Positions 8,813 to 18,404 of a stretch of 64,000 nt of DNA are shown here, one piece after another. The notes under the pieces are model-generated. The model was not told the DNA's origin and made no database searches. It saw only the letters and a list, made by a program, of their open reading frames with translations. Source of the stretch: Variovorax gracilis (GTDB taxonomy: Bacteria; Pseudomonadota; Gammaproteobacteria; Burkholderiales; Burkholderiaceae_C); the NCBI RefSeq assembly GCF_030317115.1, contig NZ_JASZYF010000001.1, forward strand, positions 620,001 to 684,000, in the 5' to 3' direction. The position numbers were made by a program, and so were the translations under genes. How positions within the stretch are numbered: position 1 is the stretch's first letter; every line of letters begins with the position of its first letter.

Positions 8813-10092
8813 TTGAGCAGCGTCGCGATCATCGGCGGCGGATGGGCCGGCATGGCCTGCGCCGTCGAGGCCAGGCGGGCAGGCCATGCGGTCACGGTGT
8901 TCGAAGCCGCCCGCAACTGGGGTGGCCGTGCGCGCGCGCTGACCGCCACGCTGCCGGACGGCCAGGACGTGACGCTGGACAACGGCCAGCACATCCTCAT
9001 CGGCGCGTACACCCGCACGCTCGAACTGATGGCGCGAGTCGGCGTCGACGCAGAGCGCGAGCTGCAACGCGTCCCTCTCATCCTTCGCTTTCCCGACGGC
9101 GGCGGCCTGTCGCTGCCGCGGATTCCACAGTGGCTCGACCGCGCAACCCGGCGCATCGCACCGCTCGACGTCCTGGCCGGCGTGCTCGGCGCGCGCGGTT
9201 GGACATGGCGGGACAAGCTTTCCTTGCTGACGACCTCCACCCGATGGCAAAAGCAAGGCTTCACGTGTCCGGATTACCAGACGGTCGCCAGCCTGTGCGC
9301 CACGCTCACGCCCCGCGTGCGCGCGGAACTCACCGACCCGCTGTGCGTGTCGGCGCTCAATACGCCCGCCGACCAAGCCAGCGGGAAGGTATTCCTTCGC
9401 GTACTGGCGGAGGCCCTGTTCTACACGCCCGGTGGATCGCAACTGCTCCTGCCGCGGGTGAACCTCGGTGCGCTGTTCCCCGAGGCGGCCGACCGATGGC
9501 TGAGAGAGCGAGGCGTCCGGACGGTGGCCGGCCAGCGCGTGCGAGCCCTCTCGCGCGCAGGCGACGGCTGGCGTGTCGATGAGGAGCCCTTCGATCGCGT
9601 GGTGCTGGCTTGCTCGCCGTGGGAAGCCGCGCGGCTGACCGCCGACCTCGCATCGTCCTGGTCCGCCGTGGCCGACGCCCTGCCCCACGAATCCATTGCC
9701 ACGGTCTACCTCCACGGCGACGTGGCCTTGCAGGCGCCCTTCGTGGCGCTGCGCAGCGGCTCCGAGTCGCCTGCCCAGTTCGTCTTCGACCGCGGCCAGC
9801 TCGGGGGACCGAAGGGCCTTCTGGCCTTCGTGATCAGCGCGAGCACCGGCGATCGCGAGACGCTGCAGCGGCAAGTGCTGACGCAAGCCCGTGAGCAACT
9901 CGCACTTGAGCAGCTGCTGCCGGTGCTGACCGTGGTCGAACGGCGCGCCACCTTCGCCTGCATCCCCGGCCTGGTCCGCCCGCCGATGCGGATCGCGTCC
10001 GACCTCATGGCCTGCGGTGACTACGTCGAGGGCGACTATCCCGGCACGCTCGAAGGGGCGGTGCGCAGCGCCATCGCCGCTGCCGCAACGCT

Positions 10093-10096
<4 letters not shown>
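8813..10096 (+). CDS. hpnE: Hydroxysqualene dehydroxylase HpnE
   Basis: FAD-dependent amine-oxidase-type enzyme that reduces hydroxysqualene to squalene. The 427-residue product opens with a dinucleotide-binding Rossmann motif (VAIIGGGWAGMACAVEAR) followed by FEA and the GGRARAL segment typical of the NAD(P)-binding-8/phytoene-desaturase superfamily. A C-terminal FAD motif (MACGDYVEGDYPGTLEGAVRSA) closes the fold. The start is TTG at 8813, 1 nt after the hpnD stop, giving MSSVAIIGGG. A TTG start fits coupled translation. The gene ends convergently against the sigma-54 regulator, with a 4-nt overlap of the two 3' ends. Confidence 0.93.
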
Positions 10097-11597
<1,501 letters not shown>

Positions 11598-11598
<1 letters not shown>

Positions 11599-12938
11599 TA
11601 GAAGGTGAACGGCACCCTGACTGTCAGTTGGAGGTCGGGCGTGTCGCGGGTCAACCCGGCGCCGACGCTGACATTCAGAAGGGTCTTGTCGCTGTAGCGG
11701 TAGGAGTAGCCCAGCAGCAGCGAGGCCAGCTGGGTGCGTACCGAGCCGATGACGTACTGGCCGTTCTGCTTGGTGCGGCCGACAGAATACAACTCCATGC
11801 CGAGACTGAAGGACGAGCGCTCGTTGATGGCCAGGCCCATGCCGAGATTCATGCCGAAGACGTCGCCGGCCTTCACGTCGCCGAGGAACTCCGTCAGGCC
11901 ACCCACCACCGTGCGGCTGACGTCATTGCGAGCCATGGTGTAGGTGTAGCTGAGACCACCGAAGAACACCGCGGGATCCGACGGCAGCAGGAACGTCAGG
12001 CTGGGCTGCAGCGAATAGAAGCCCGATCCAACCGGGAGTTCCAGCGGCAGACCCGTTCCGGTCGCGTTGCCGATGCAGCGCGTCACGCAGTCCGTCGTGA
12101 CCTCGAAGGGATCCTTGCCGTTGCGCGCCTTGAAACGCAGCGCGCCGACCACATAGGGCTTGTTGTTGTCCCTCCCGTCGGCAAGCTGGTAGCGAAGGGC
12201 GACCTCGACATCGCCGATGCCCTTGCCGTGCGTATTGAAGACGTTGTCGAACGCGCTGCCCGTGAAGATCTCGCGGCTGATCGTGGAGTCCGACCGGTTG
12301 ACGTAGGGCACCTTCAACTCGAGTTCCATGCGATTGGTCGCGCCCCACCGACCCGTCAGCGCGCTGATGAAGGTGTTGTTCTTGAATTCTCGAACGTCGA
12401 CGAGGCCGATCAGGATTGCGGGAATCACCGTGTAGCCCACCAGCGCGACCCGGTTGCTGGACGAATAGCCGTACTGAATCGAAGGCTCCAGGACGAACTT
12501 GCCCTGCGGCGTGAGTATCCCCGGCTCGCTGAAGATCTGCGCCACGGGAGGCGATTGGGTCTCGGCGACAGGCGCCACGCCCACACGCACCGGTGTCGTC
12601 GAGTCGGCGGCTTCGGCGGTCTCGGTCGGGATCCTGCCGGGTGCACCGGGTGTGGCGGGTTGCGGCTTGCTCCCGGGGGCTGGAAGTTCTCGGGCTTCCT
12701 GGCTGGACAGGCGCTCCTGCAGTTCCCGGAAGCGCGCGTCCTGCTCGCTTGCCAGCTTGCGAAGTGCCTCGATCTCCCGTCCCTGGTCGGTCACCTGCTG
12801 CTGAAGCGCCTCGATGCGCTTGGCGGTGTTGCGCGCTGCCGCCGTACCCTGACCCTGGGTTTGCGCGACGGCACCTGACCATGCCATGGATGAACAAGCA
12901 AGCAGCACGAGCGCCCTGTGCGGACGAAAGCTCTCCAT
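11598..12938 (-). CDS. FapF-like outer-membrane beta-barrel protein with N-terminal coiled coil
   Basis: 446 residues: a signal peptide (cleavage after about residue 25, GAVAQ), a heptad-rich coiled coil at about residues 35-80, a Pro/Thr-rich linker (about 85-125), then about 310 residues of alternating beta strands ending in Phe (VRVPFTF), a BAM recognition signal. This is the layout of FapF, the porin that exports Fap amyloid subunits in Pseudomonas. The start at 12938 follows AGGGGG and gives a clean signal peptide; a longer frame from 13028 is rejected. The stop overlaps the sigma-54 activator start. Homology to FapF is judged from architecture and neighbours, so another secretion or alginate-type porin is possible. 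Confidence 0.75.
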
Positions 12939-12998
12939 CTTTTGCCCCCTCTTTATGGTTCTGCGCGCGAGGTGATCGGGCGCCAGACTAATCTCATT

Positions 12999-13014
12999 CC
13001 TGTAACAGTGCCAA
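12999..13014 (-). promoter_or_regulatory. Possible weak sigma-54 promoter for the barrel gene
   Basis: On the minus strand TTGGCAC-TGTTA-CAGG has a perfect -24 element. The GG...GG spacing is 10 nt, but the -12 element is degenerate (GG in place of GC). Its start site would lie about 49 nt before the barrel gene start, nearly mirroring the strong promoter on the other side of this intergenic region. Confidence 0.35.
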
Positions 13015-13028
13015 GCCACAAGTTGCAA

Positions 13029-13506
13029 TTAAAGGTAAGTCGAAGGTCCACATATGCCCGGTGTCTCAGAACTGTGGCACTTCGGTCCCGAGGCACGTCG
13101 AAACAGGCACGCCATCCGAGGCAAGGCCGGGTCTTGTCGCTATACCGTTCGGCCTACGTGCAACGCCTTACTTCCTCGAAAACGACTGTCACTCAACTGA
13201 GACAGAACAGGAATCTTCCGGCTCGGTCGCGCGTGTCAAGGCGCTGCTTGGTCCTCCTCGCTGGCGATGGATGCAGGCTGGGTCCAGCGTCAAGCAACTG
13301 TGACACTGCGGGCCCGGATTCAGCCCCTCCCACCCTCGAGATAAGCGAGGGCACGCACTCTCGAAAGCGGCCCATGGCATGGCATCCCAATGGAGAACGC
13401 TATGCAGGAAACAAGCGGTAAGTTGGTGGCACTGAAGTTGCACTGGCGCCCTTGATTTGCGGCGACGCACGTCACTACCAAGCTTGTTCAACTTTTTGGA
13501 GGGTTC
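13029..13506. promoter_or_regulatory. Divergent control region with candidate activator sites
   Basis: No convincing gene lies in these 478 nt. The motif CAACTG[A/T]GACA occurs twice in the same orientation, at 13194-13204 and 13295-13305, exactly 101 nt apart. A related half (TGTCTCAG) lies in the opposite orientation at 13062-13069. The first direct copy is part of CTGTC-N10-GACAG (13186-13205). The copies lie about 120 to 235 nt upstream of the sigma-54 promoter, the normal distance for enhancer sites, so they are candidate binding sites for the linked activator. The protein-DNA pairing is inference. Confidence 0.45.
13427..13442 (+). promoter_or_regulatory. Sigma-54 promoter of the glycine-rich fibre operon
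   Basis: TGGCAC-TGAAG-TTGCA matches the sigma-54 consensus (TGGCAC-N5-TTGCW), with GG at 13428-13429 and GC at 13440-13441, exactly 10 nt apart. The predicted start site near 13453 leaves a 5' leader of about 54 nt before ATG 13507, which has a GGAGG ribosome site. Confidence 0.88.
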
Positions 13507-14901
13507 ATGAAAAAGACACTTCTGGCTTCGGCCATTGCGCTTGCCTTCGGGTTCAGCGGCTCGGTGTTCGCCAATGACACGGACCAGGCTGCACGACAGC
13601 GTACGGTCACCGGCAGCAACACCAATACCGAGACAAGCACGAGTACCAGCACGAGCACACGCACGAGCACAAGCACGCGCAACAGCACGAGCACCAGCAC
13701 CAACAGGGAATCGGGTGCTGCAGAGGCCAGCGCCGCGCGTTCCGCCGCAATCAACAACGGTTCCACCGGCACTTTCACCAACGCATTCAACACGGCGAAG
13801 GCGACGGCCCTCAGCAAGCTGGATGGCTATGTCTCCGGCAACACGGTGTCCAACATCGGAAATTACGCGACCAATAACGGTTCAGCCGCAGGCGGCGGTG
13901 GCTACGGTGGCCACGGTGGCACGGGCAGGGGCGGCACGGCCTCCGGCCAGGGCGGCAACGGCGCCACGGGCACCGGTGCGGTCGGTGCGGTGGGCGGCAG
14001 CGCATCCAATGGCGCGATCAACCACGGCAGCGCCACGAATGGAGGTTCGGAAGCGGGTAACGGCGGCAACGGCCTCGGCGGCATCGCAGCTGGCCTGACC
14101 GGCAGCGGACGCGCCTCTTCCAGCGGCGGCGACGGCGGGCGCGGCGGCTCGAGCGGCGACAGCGGCCGCGGCGGAAGCAGCGGCAGTCTGTCCGCTGCGC
14201 TCGGCGGAAGAAGCGGCGGTGGCGGCGGTGGCGGAAGCTCCGGCAACACCTCGGCAGGCTCGGGTGGCTATGGCGGCAGCGGTGGCTCAGGTGGTGAGGG
14301 CGGCTTGGCCGGCGCAGCGGGCGGCGCGGGCGGCAATGGCGCAGCCGGCGGCGCGGGTGGCGCAGGCGGTGCAAGCGGCGCGGCAGGCGCGGGCGGCGCG
14401 AGCGGTGCGGGCGGAGCCGGTACATCGACCAGCACGGCAGGCGCCGGTGGTGCAAGTGGCGCGACGGGTGCCGGTGGAGCAGGCGGATCGGGCGGCGGCG
14501 GTGGAGCAGCCACCAGCACGGCGACTGGTACCCAGACCGGCGGCGCAGGCACGGGCGGCGCAGGCGGCTCGAGCACGAACGGCAGCGCCACCAATGGCAG
14601 CGCCAGCAACGGTAACAACACTGCAGGCGCCGGCGGCGCAGGCGGTAGCGGCACCGGCGGCGCGGGCGGCGCAGGCGGAACCAACACGGGCAACGGCGGA
14701 ACTGGTGGCACTGGCAACGGCGGCACCGGCGGCGCAGGCGGCACGGTCACGGTCAACGCCGGAACGTTCAACATGTCCAACACCATGACGAGCGTCGGCC
14801 AGACCGCCGCGGGCATCATGGTCGCGAACCAGAACAGCGGTATCGCCTCAATGGTTCAGCAAAGCGTGAACGTCCAGGCCAACCTGTCCGTGGGACGCTG
14901 A
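13507..14901 (+). CDS. Secreted glycine-rich low-complexity protein, putative fibre/matrix subunit
   Basis: 464 residues. A Sec signal peptide (MKKTLLASAIALAFGFSGSVFA) is followed by a Ser/Thr repeat tract (about residues 43-68), a short conserved-looking segment to about residue 120, then about 290 residues dominated by GGAGGxGG with Ser, Ala, Thr and Asn. The last 50 residues are not glycine-rich and resemble fibre motifs: NQNSGIASMVQQSVNVQANLSV. It follows a strong sigma-54 promoter and leads a run with a C39 peptidase and two more secreted proteins. Composition resembles matrix or PGRS-like proteins, so sequence alone cannot fix function. Its role as the major exported subunit is inference from context. 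Confidence 0.8.
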   Translation: MKKTLLASAIALAFGFSGSVFANDTDQAARQRTVTGSNTNTETSTSTSTSTRTSTSTRNSTSTSTNRESGAAEASAARSAAINNGSTGTFTNAFNTAKATALSKLDGYVSGNTVSNIGNYATNNGSAAGGGGYGGHGGTGRGGTASGQGGNGATGTGAVGAVGGSASNGAINHGSATNGGSEAGNGGNGLGGIAAGLTGSGRASSSGGDGGRGGSSGDSGRGGSSGSLSAALGGRSGGGGGGGSSGNTSAGSGGYGGSGGSGGEGGLAGAAGGAGGNGAAGGAGGAGGASGAAGAGGASGAGGAGTSTSTAGAGGASGATGAGGAGGSGGGGGAATSTATGTQTGGAGTGGAGGSSTNGSATNGSASNGNNTAGAGGAGGSGTGGAGGAGGTNTGNGGTGGTGNGGTGGAGGTVTVNAGTFNMSNTMTSVGQTAAGIMVANQNSGIASMVQQSVNVQANLSVGR

Positions 14902-14926
14902 TCGATCGCGAAGACCGATGGACGTC

Positions 14927-14953
14927 GTGCAGCCTGAACCGCTCAGGCTGCAC
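14927..14953 (+). terminator. Strong hairpin after the glycine-rich gene (partial terminator or stabiliser)
   Basis: GTGCAGCCTGA (14927-14937) pairs perfectly with TCAGGCTGCAC (14943-14953) around a 5-nt loop. No T-tract follows, so full termination is unlikely. Its position between the first gene and the accessory genes suggests it raises the subunit:accessory ratio by partial termination or 3'-end protection. Confidence 0.6.
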
Positions 14954-14997
14954 GGCGCCTGTCGGCTCGCCTTCACATGAGGCCGAAGGGAGACGCC

Positions 14998-15372
14998 ATG
15001 AAATTCACCACCCTCATCGGGTCCGTTTGCACGACCCTGGGGATGCTGCTGTTGCCGGCTGTGGCTGTGGCGCAAGGCGCTCCGGCGACCAGCGAGGCAT
15101 CGGCCGGGAGCGATCGAAGCGTGGCCTTTGCGGCCGTGCCGGTCGACTCATCAAGGCTCGCCAGCTATCGCGGAGGAAGCGAACAGGTCAACAACGAAAT
15201 GACGCTGAACGGCACCACGGCCAACAACTCGGCCAACCGTGTCAATACAGGCGACAACACCATCAGCGCGGGCTCGTTCGCCAACATGAACGGGCTGCCG
15301 GTCGTGATCCAGAACTCCGGCGCGAATGTACTGATACAGAACGCAGTGATCCTTCATCTGCAGATGAACTGA
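14998..15372 (+). CDS. Small secreted Asn-rich protein with double-glycine motif, putative C39 substrate
   Basis: 124 residues: Sec signal peptide (cleaved after about residue 26, VAVAQ), a short spacer, then SSRLASYRGG at residues 51-60, which has the -7 Leu, -4 aromatic and -2/-1 Gly-Gly pattern of C39-peptidase leaders. The remaining 64 residues are Asn-rich and repeat-like (NGTTANNSANRVNTGDN; VIQNSGANVLIQNAV), similar to the tail of the glycine-rich protein. The start at 14998 follows AAGGGAG and is preferred over an upstream ATG at 14977. The peptidase gene begins 10 nt later. The family is not recognised; a processed minor fibre subunit or nucleator is the working idea. Confidence 0.75.
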   Translation: MKFTTLIGSVCTTLGMLLLPAVAVAQGAPATSEASAGSDRSVAFAAVPVDSSRLASYRGGSEQVNNEMTLNGTTANNSANRVNTGDNTISAGSFANMNGLPVVIQNSGANVLIQNAVILHLQMN

Positions 15373-15382
15373 GGAGAGCACC

Positions 15383-16063
15383 ATGCGCGGCATGCTGCTT
15401 TCCTTCGCACTGCTGACTGCGGCCATCGGGGCGCCTGCGCAGCAGGCCTACCTACCCGGCTTGGGCGGGGTGGACGTGCGCATGCCCATCACCAGCCTGA
15501 AGCAGGCGCGCATGGCGCGCACACTGATCCAGAAATACGACTTCAGCTGCGGATCGGCAGCCGTCGCCACGTTGCTGACTCACCACTATGACTACCCGGT
15601 CACCGAAGAAGCGGTGTTCAAGGAGATGTACGAAAACGGCGACCAGGAAAAGATCCACAAGGAAGGCTTCTCGCTGCTCGACATGAAGCGCTACCTGCAG
15701 GCACACGGCTTCCAGGCCGACGGCTTCGAGCAGCCTCTGGAAAAGCTCAACGAGGCGCGCATCCCCGCAATCGTCCTGATCAACTCGAACGGCTACCACC
15801 ACTTCGTCGTGGTCAAGGGCGTGCAGGACGAGCGCGTGCTCGTCGGCGATCCCGCGCAGGGTACGCGCGCGATGTCGCGCAAGGCATTCGACGACAGCTG
15901 GAAGAACGGGCTGCTCTTCGTCATCCACAGTCACATAGAGAAGGCGCAATTCAATGTGGCCGCCGATTGGCGCGTGACACCTCGCGCGCCGTTGGGGCGT
16001 GGAATCGGCCGCTCGAGCCTGAGCGACATCACCATGCCGAAGCTGGGGCCGGGAGACTTCTGA
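15383..16063 (+). CDS. Periplasmic C39-family cysteine peptidase (FapD-like)
   Basis: 226 residues with an N-terminal signal peptide (MRGMLLSFALLTAAIGAPAQ). The C39 signature follows: Gln50, then Cys56 in YDFSCGSAAVATLL, His140 in GYHHFVVVKGV and Asp156 in VLVGDPAQG. C39 peptidases cut after Gly-Gly; most are fused to ABC exporters, whereas this one is free-standing and exported, as in FapD of the Fap amyloid system. GAGGAG precedes the ATG at 15383. It sits between two secreted proteins that both carry an RGG motif, and its stop overlaps the next start (TGATG). All catalytic residues are present, so it should be active. Confidence 0.88.
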   Translation: MRGMLLSFALLTAAIGAPAQQAYLPGLGGVDVRMPITSLKQARMARTLIQKYDFSCGSAAVATLLTHHYDYPVTEEAVFKEMYENGDQEKIHKEGFSLLDMKRYLQAHGFQADGFEQPLEKLNEARIPAIVLINSNGYHHFVVVKGVQDERVLVGDPAQGTRAMSRKAFDDSWKNGLLFVIHSHIEKAQFNVAADWRVTPRAPLGRGIGRSSLSDITMPKLGPGDF

Positions 16064-16602
16064 TGCACGCCGGCCACTTTCCGTTCGCGCGAATCGGGCT
16101 GGGGCTCTGCCTCGGCCTGCTGGCGGGAAGCGCCCTTTCGCAGGTGCAAGCCGGCGAACCCGATCCCGTACCGCGCCGCGAGGAGGTGTGGATGGCGGTC
16201 AGCAGCCGCACGCTCGACCAGATGCGCGGTGGCTTCGACCCGGGCAACGGCCTGCTGGTGAGCTTCGGGATCACGCGGGCCGTCTACATCAACGGCAATC
16301 TCGTGACGCAAACCACTCTGGACTTCGGCCATATCAACAACCTGACCCCGGTGCAGGCGGCGCAACTCGACAAGCAACTGTCGAGCTTGAACCTGGTGCA
16401 GAACGGACCGGGCAACACCGTCCAGGCGCAACAAGGCGGCGCAAACTACGGCACCGTGATCCAGAACACGCTGGACAACCAGCACATCGTGAATCACACC
16501 GTCATCAATGCGACCAGCAACGCGGCGGGAATGCTCAAGAACTTCAACATCCAGTCGACCGTGAGCGACGCGGTGGCTCGCGCCATCATGAGCTCACGCT
16601 GA
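16063..16602 (+). CDS. Secreted Asn/Gln-containing protein with double-glycine motif, putative C39 substrate or fibre component
   Basis: 179 residues; the ATG overlaps the peptidase stop by one base. A signal peptide runs to about residue 30 (GSALSQVQA). SSRTLDQMRGG at residues 47-57 closely matches the RGG motif of the small protein upstream of the peptidase. After it come beta-rich, Asn/Gln-bearing segments (LVQNGPGNTVQAQQGGANYG; VIQNTLDNQHIVNHTVINATSN). The family is not recognised. Shared motif, shared direction and coupling to the C39 peptidase argue that it is processed by that enzyme. It is the last gene before a convergent HAD gene, 12 nt away. Confidence 0.75.
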   Translation: MHAGHFPFARIGLGLCLGLLAGSALSQVQAGEPDPVPRREEVWMAVSSRTLDQMRGGFDPGNGLLVSFGITRAVYINGNLVTQTTLDFGHINNLTPVQAAQLDKQLSSLNLVQNGPGNTVQAQQGGANYGTVIQNTLDNQHIVNHTVINATSNAAGMLKNFNIQSTVSDAVARAIMSSR

Positions 16603-16614
16603 CGAATCCGCGGC

Positions 16615-17316
16615 CTACGCGGACTCCAGCGCCATGCACAGCGCGTGCAGGTTCGGCACGATCAACTGCGGCCGCGCGCCGTGTTCCCACGGACGCTCAT
16701 CCCGGACCAGCCAGGCCGCCTGCATGCCCGCATCGAGCGCACCGACCACGTCCAGCACGGCGTCGTCGCCGACATGGAGCACGTCCTTGGGCAGCAGCCC
16801 GACCGACGCCGCGGCCGCGCGGAAGATCGGCGCATGCGGCTTGCCGCTGCCGAATTCGCGCGCATTGAAGCCGCTGCGAAACCAGCGGCTCACGCCGGTG
16901 AGCTTCAGGTCGGCATTGCCATTGGAGATCGCGACCAGCGGGTAGCGTTCGCTCAGCCACCGGAGCGCGGGCAGGACGTCGTCGTAGAGCGTCACGCGCT
17001 GCCGCTCGGCGAAGAAGGCGTCGAAGGCGGGATCGGCCAGCTTGGGATCTTCACCCGCGCGGCGAAGGGCGGCACGGATCGACTCGCGGCGCAGCGCGCT
17101 CAGGTCGTGCGCAAGATCGGAGCGTTCCTTGGCCGTGGCTTCGCGCAGTTCGCGCAAGACGCCGGGCGTGATCAGCAGGCTGGCCGTCTTCGGCGCCTCG
17201 CGGACCAGCCATTCATGAAGAACGCGTTCTGCGCGCTCGATGGTCGGCCAGATCGGCCAGAGCGTGTCGTCGAGATCGAGTGAAATCGCGGCAATGCGCT
17301 TCACGTCGAGGGTCAT
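16615..17316 (-). CDS. HAD-superfamily hydrolase (YigB-like phosphatase)
   Basis: Cytoplasmic haloacid-dehalogenase-type phosphatase of 233 residues. Motif I is DLDDTLWP near the N-terminus, motif II SNGN, motif III the Lys in [10 protein letters not shown], and motif [12 protein letters not shown]. The cap is helical (subclass IA). Relatives include YigB-type enzymes acting on FMN or the ribityl-aminopyrimidine phosphate of riboflavin synthesis, but substrate cannot be assigned from this sequence. The start is uncertain: ATG 17316 gives [18 protein letters not shown], while ATG 17340 adds eight residues and neither has a clear ribosome site. It is divergent from hemH with almost no intergenic space. 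Confidence 0.85.
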   Translation of the reverse strand: MTLDVKRIAAISLDLDDTLWPIWPTIERAERVLHEWLVREAPKTASLLITPGVLRELREATAKERSDLAHDLSALRRESIRAALRRAGEDPKLADPAFDAFFAERQRVTLYDDVLPALRWLSERYPLVAISNGNADLKLTGVSRWFRSGFNAREFGSGKPHAPIFRAAAASVGLLPKDVLHVGDDAVLDVVGALDAGMQAAWLVRDERPWEHGARPQLIVPNLHALCMALESA

Positions 17317-17355
17317 GGAGTCGGGGGTCACGGAGGGCATGACAGAGAATATCGC

Positions 17356-18387
17356 ATGCCTTTTCGACCTGAAGCGCCTGCCGGCGACAACGCCCAGGAG
17401 CGCATTGCCGTGCTCTGGTGCAACCTGGGATCCCCCGACGAACCGACCGCGAGCGCCGTGCGCCCCTACCTCGCCGACTTTCTCGGCGACCCGCGCGTGG
17501 TCGAGATACCGCGCGCGCTGTGGGCGCTCATCCTGCACGGCGTCATCCTGCGCACGCGGCCCGCCAAGTCGGCTGCCAAGTACGCCAGCATCTGGATGCC
17601 CGAGGGCTCCCCGCTCAAGGTGTGGACGAAGAAGCAGGCCACCCTGCTGGCCGGCTGGCTCGGCGAGAAAGGCCACCGCGTGACGGTCCGCGACGCGATG
17701 CGTTACGGCAGTCCGTCCATCGCCTCGCGGCTCGACGAACTCAAGGCCGAAGGCGTCACGCGTGTGCTCGTGCTGCAGGCCTATCCGCAATACTCGGCCA
17801 CCACCACGGCGAGCGTGATCGACGCCGTCAATGGATGGAGCGCCAGAATGCGACGCGTGCCCGAGTTTCGCTTCGTCAACGACTATCACGACGATCCGCT
17901 CTACATCGACGCCCTGGCGCAAAGCGTTGCGCGGCATTGGCAGCAGAACGGACGCGCCGATCAGCTCGTCATGAGCTTCCACGGCATTCCGGAACGCAAC
18001 ATCAGGCTCGGCGACCCCTACCAGGCGCAATGCCTCGCGACCGCGCGGCTGCTTGCGGACAGGCTGCAGCTCGTGCCGGCGCAGTACCGCGTCACCTTCC
18101 AGTCACGCTTCGGCCGCGCCAGATGGCTGGAGCCCTACACCGAACCCACGCTGCGCGAACTCGGCGCGGCGGGCGTCTCCAGGGTGGACGTGGTGTGCCC
18201 GGGCTTTCCGGCCGACTGTCTCGAGACTCTGGAAGAAATCGCGATGGAGGGCCGTGACGCCTTCCTCGGCGCGGGCGGCAAGAAATTCCGCTACATCCCC
18301 TGCCTGAACGACAGCGCGCCCTGGATCACGGCGCTGGCGGGCATCGCCGACCGCCACCTCGGCGGTTGGCCCACCCGGCAGCGTTGA
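17356..18387 (+). CDS. hemH: Ferrochelatase, protoheme synthesis
   Basis: Inserts Fe2+ into protoporphyrin IX, the last step of protoheme synthesis. 343 residues, normal length for a bacterial monofunctional enzyme. The N-terminal [14 protein letters not shown] and the metal-ligand His209 in [10 protein letters not shown] are present, along with the C-terminal [14 protein letters not shown] containing the conserved Glu. The start at 17356 ([17 protein letters not shown]) leaves 15-40 nt to the divergent HAD start, so the two promoters must overlap the coding starts. No regulatory site is obvious. Confidence 0.96.
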   Translation: MPFRPEAPAGDNAQERIAVLWCNLGSPDEPTASAVRPYLADFLGDPRVVEIPRALWALILHGVILRTRPAKSAAKYASIWMPEGSPLKVWTKKQATLLAGWLGEKGHRVTVRDAMRYGSPSIASRLDELKAEGVTRVLVLQAYPQYSATTTASVIDAVNGWSARMRRVPEFRFVNDYHDDPLYIDALAQSVARHWQQNGRADQLVMSFHGIPERNIRLGDPYQAQCLATARLLADRLQLVPAQYRVTFQSRFGRARWLEPYTEPTLRELGAAGVSRVDVVCPGFPADCLETLEEIAMEGRDAFLGAGGKKFRYIPCLNDSAPWITALAGIADRHLGGWPTRQR

Positions 18388-18404
18388 AGCGCTCTGCCGC
18401 ACGA

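Noticed and set aside
13391..13456. Tiny plus-strand frame (21 codons) with an ATG just upstream of the glycine-rich gene
   Set aside because: It contains the sigma-54 promoter itself, so it would lie mostly upstream of the transcription start.
13189..13491. A 100-codon minus-strand frame in the fibre-locus intergenic region
   Set aside because: No ribosome site, odd composition, and it overlaps the sigma-54 promoter and the repeated candidate activator sites.
13840..14760. Glycine-rich repeat region as a CRISPR-like or tandem DNA repeat array
   Set aside because: The repetition comes from coding low complexity (GGC-rich codons); there are no equal-length repeats with unique spacers.
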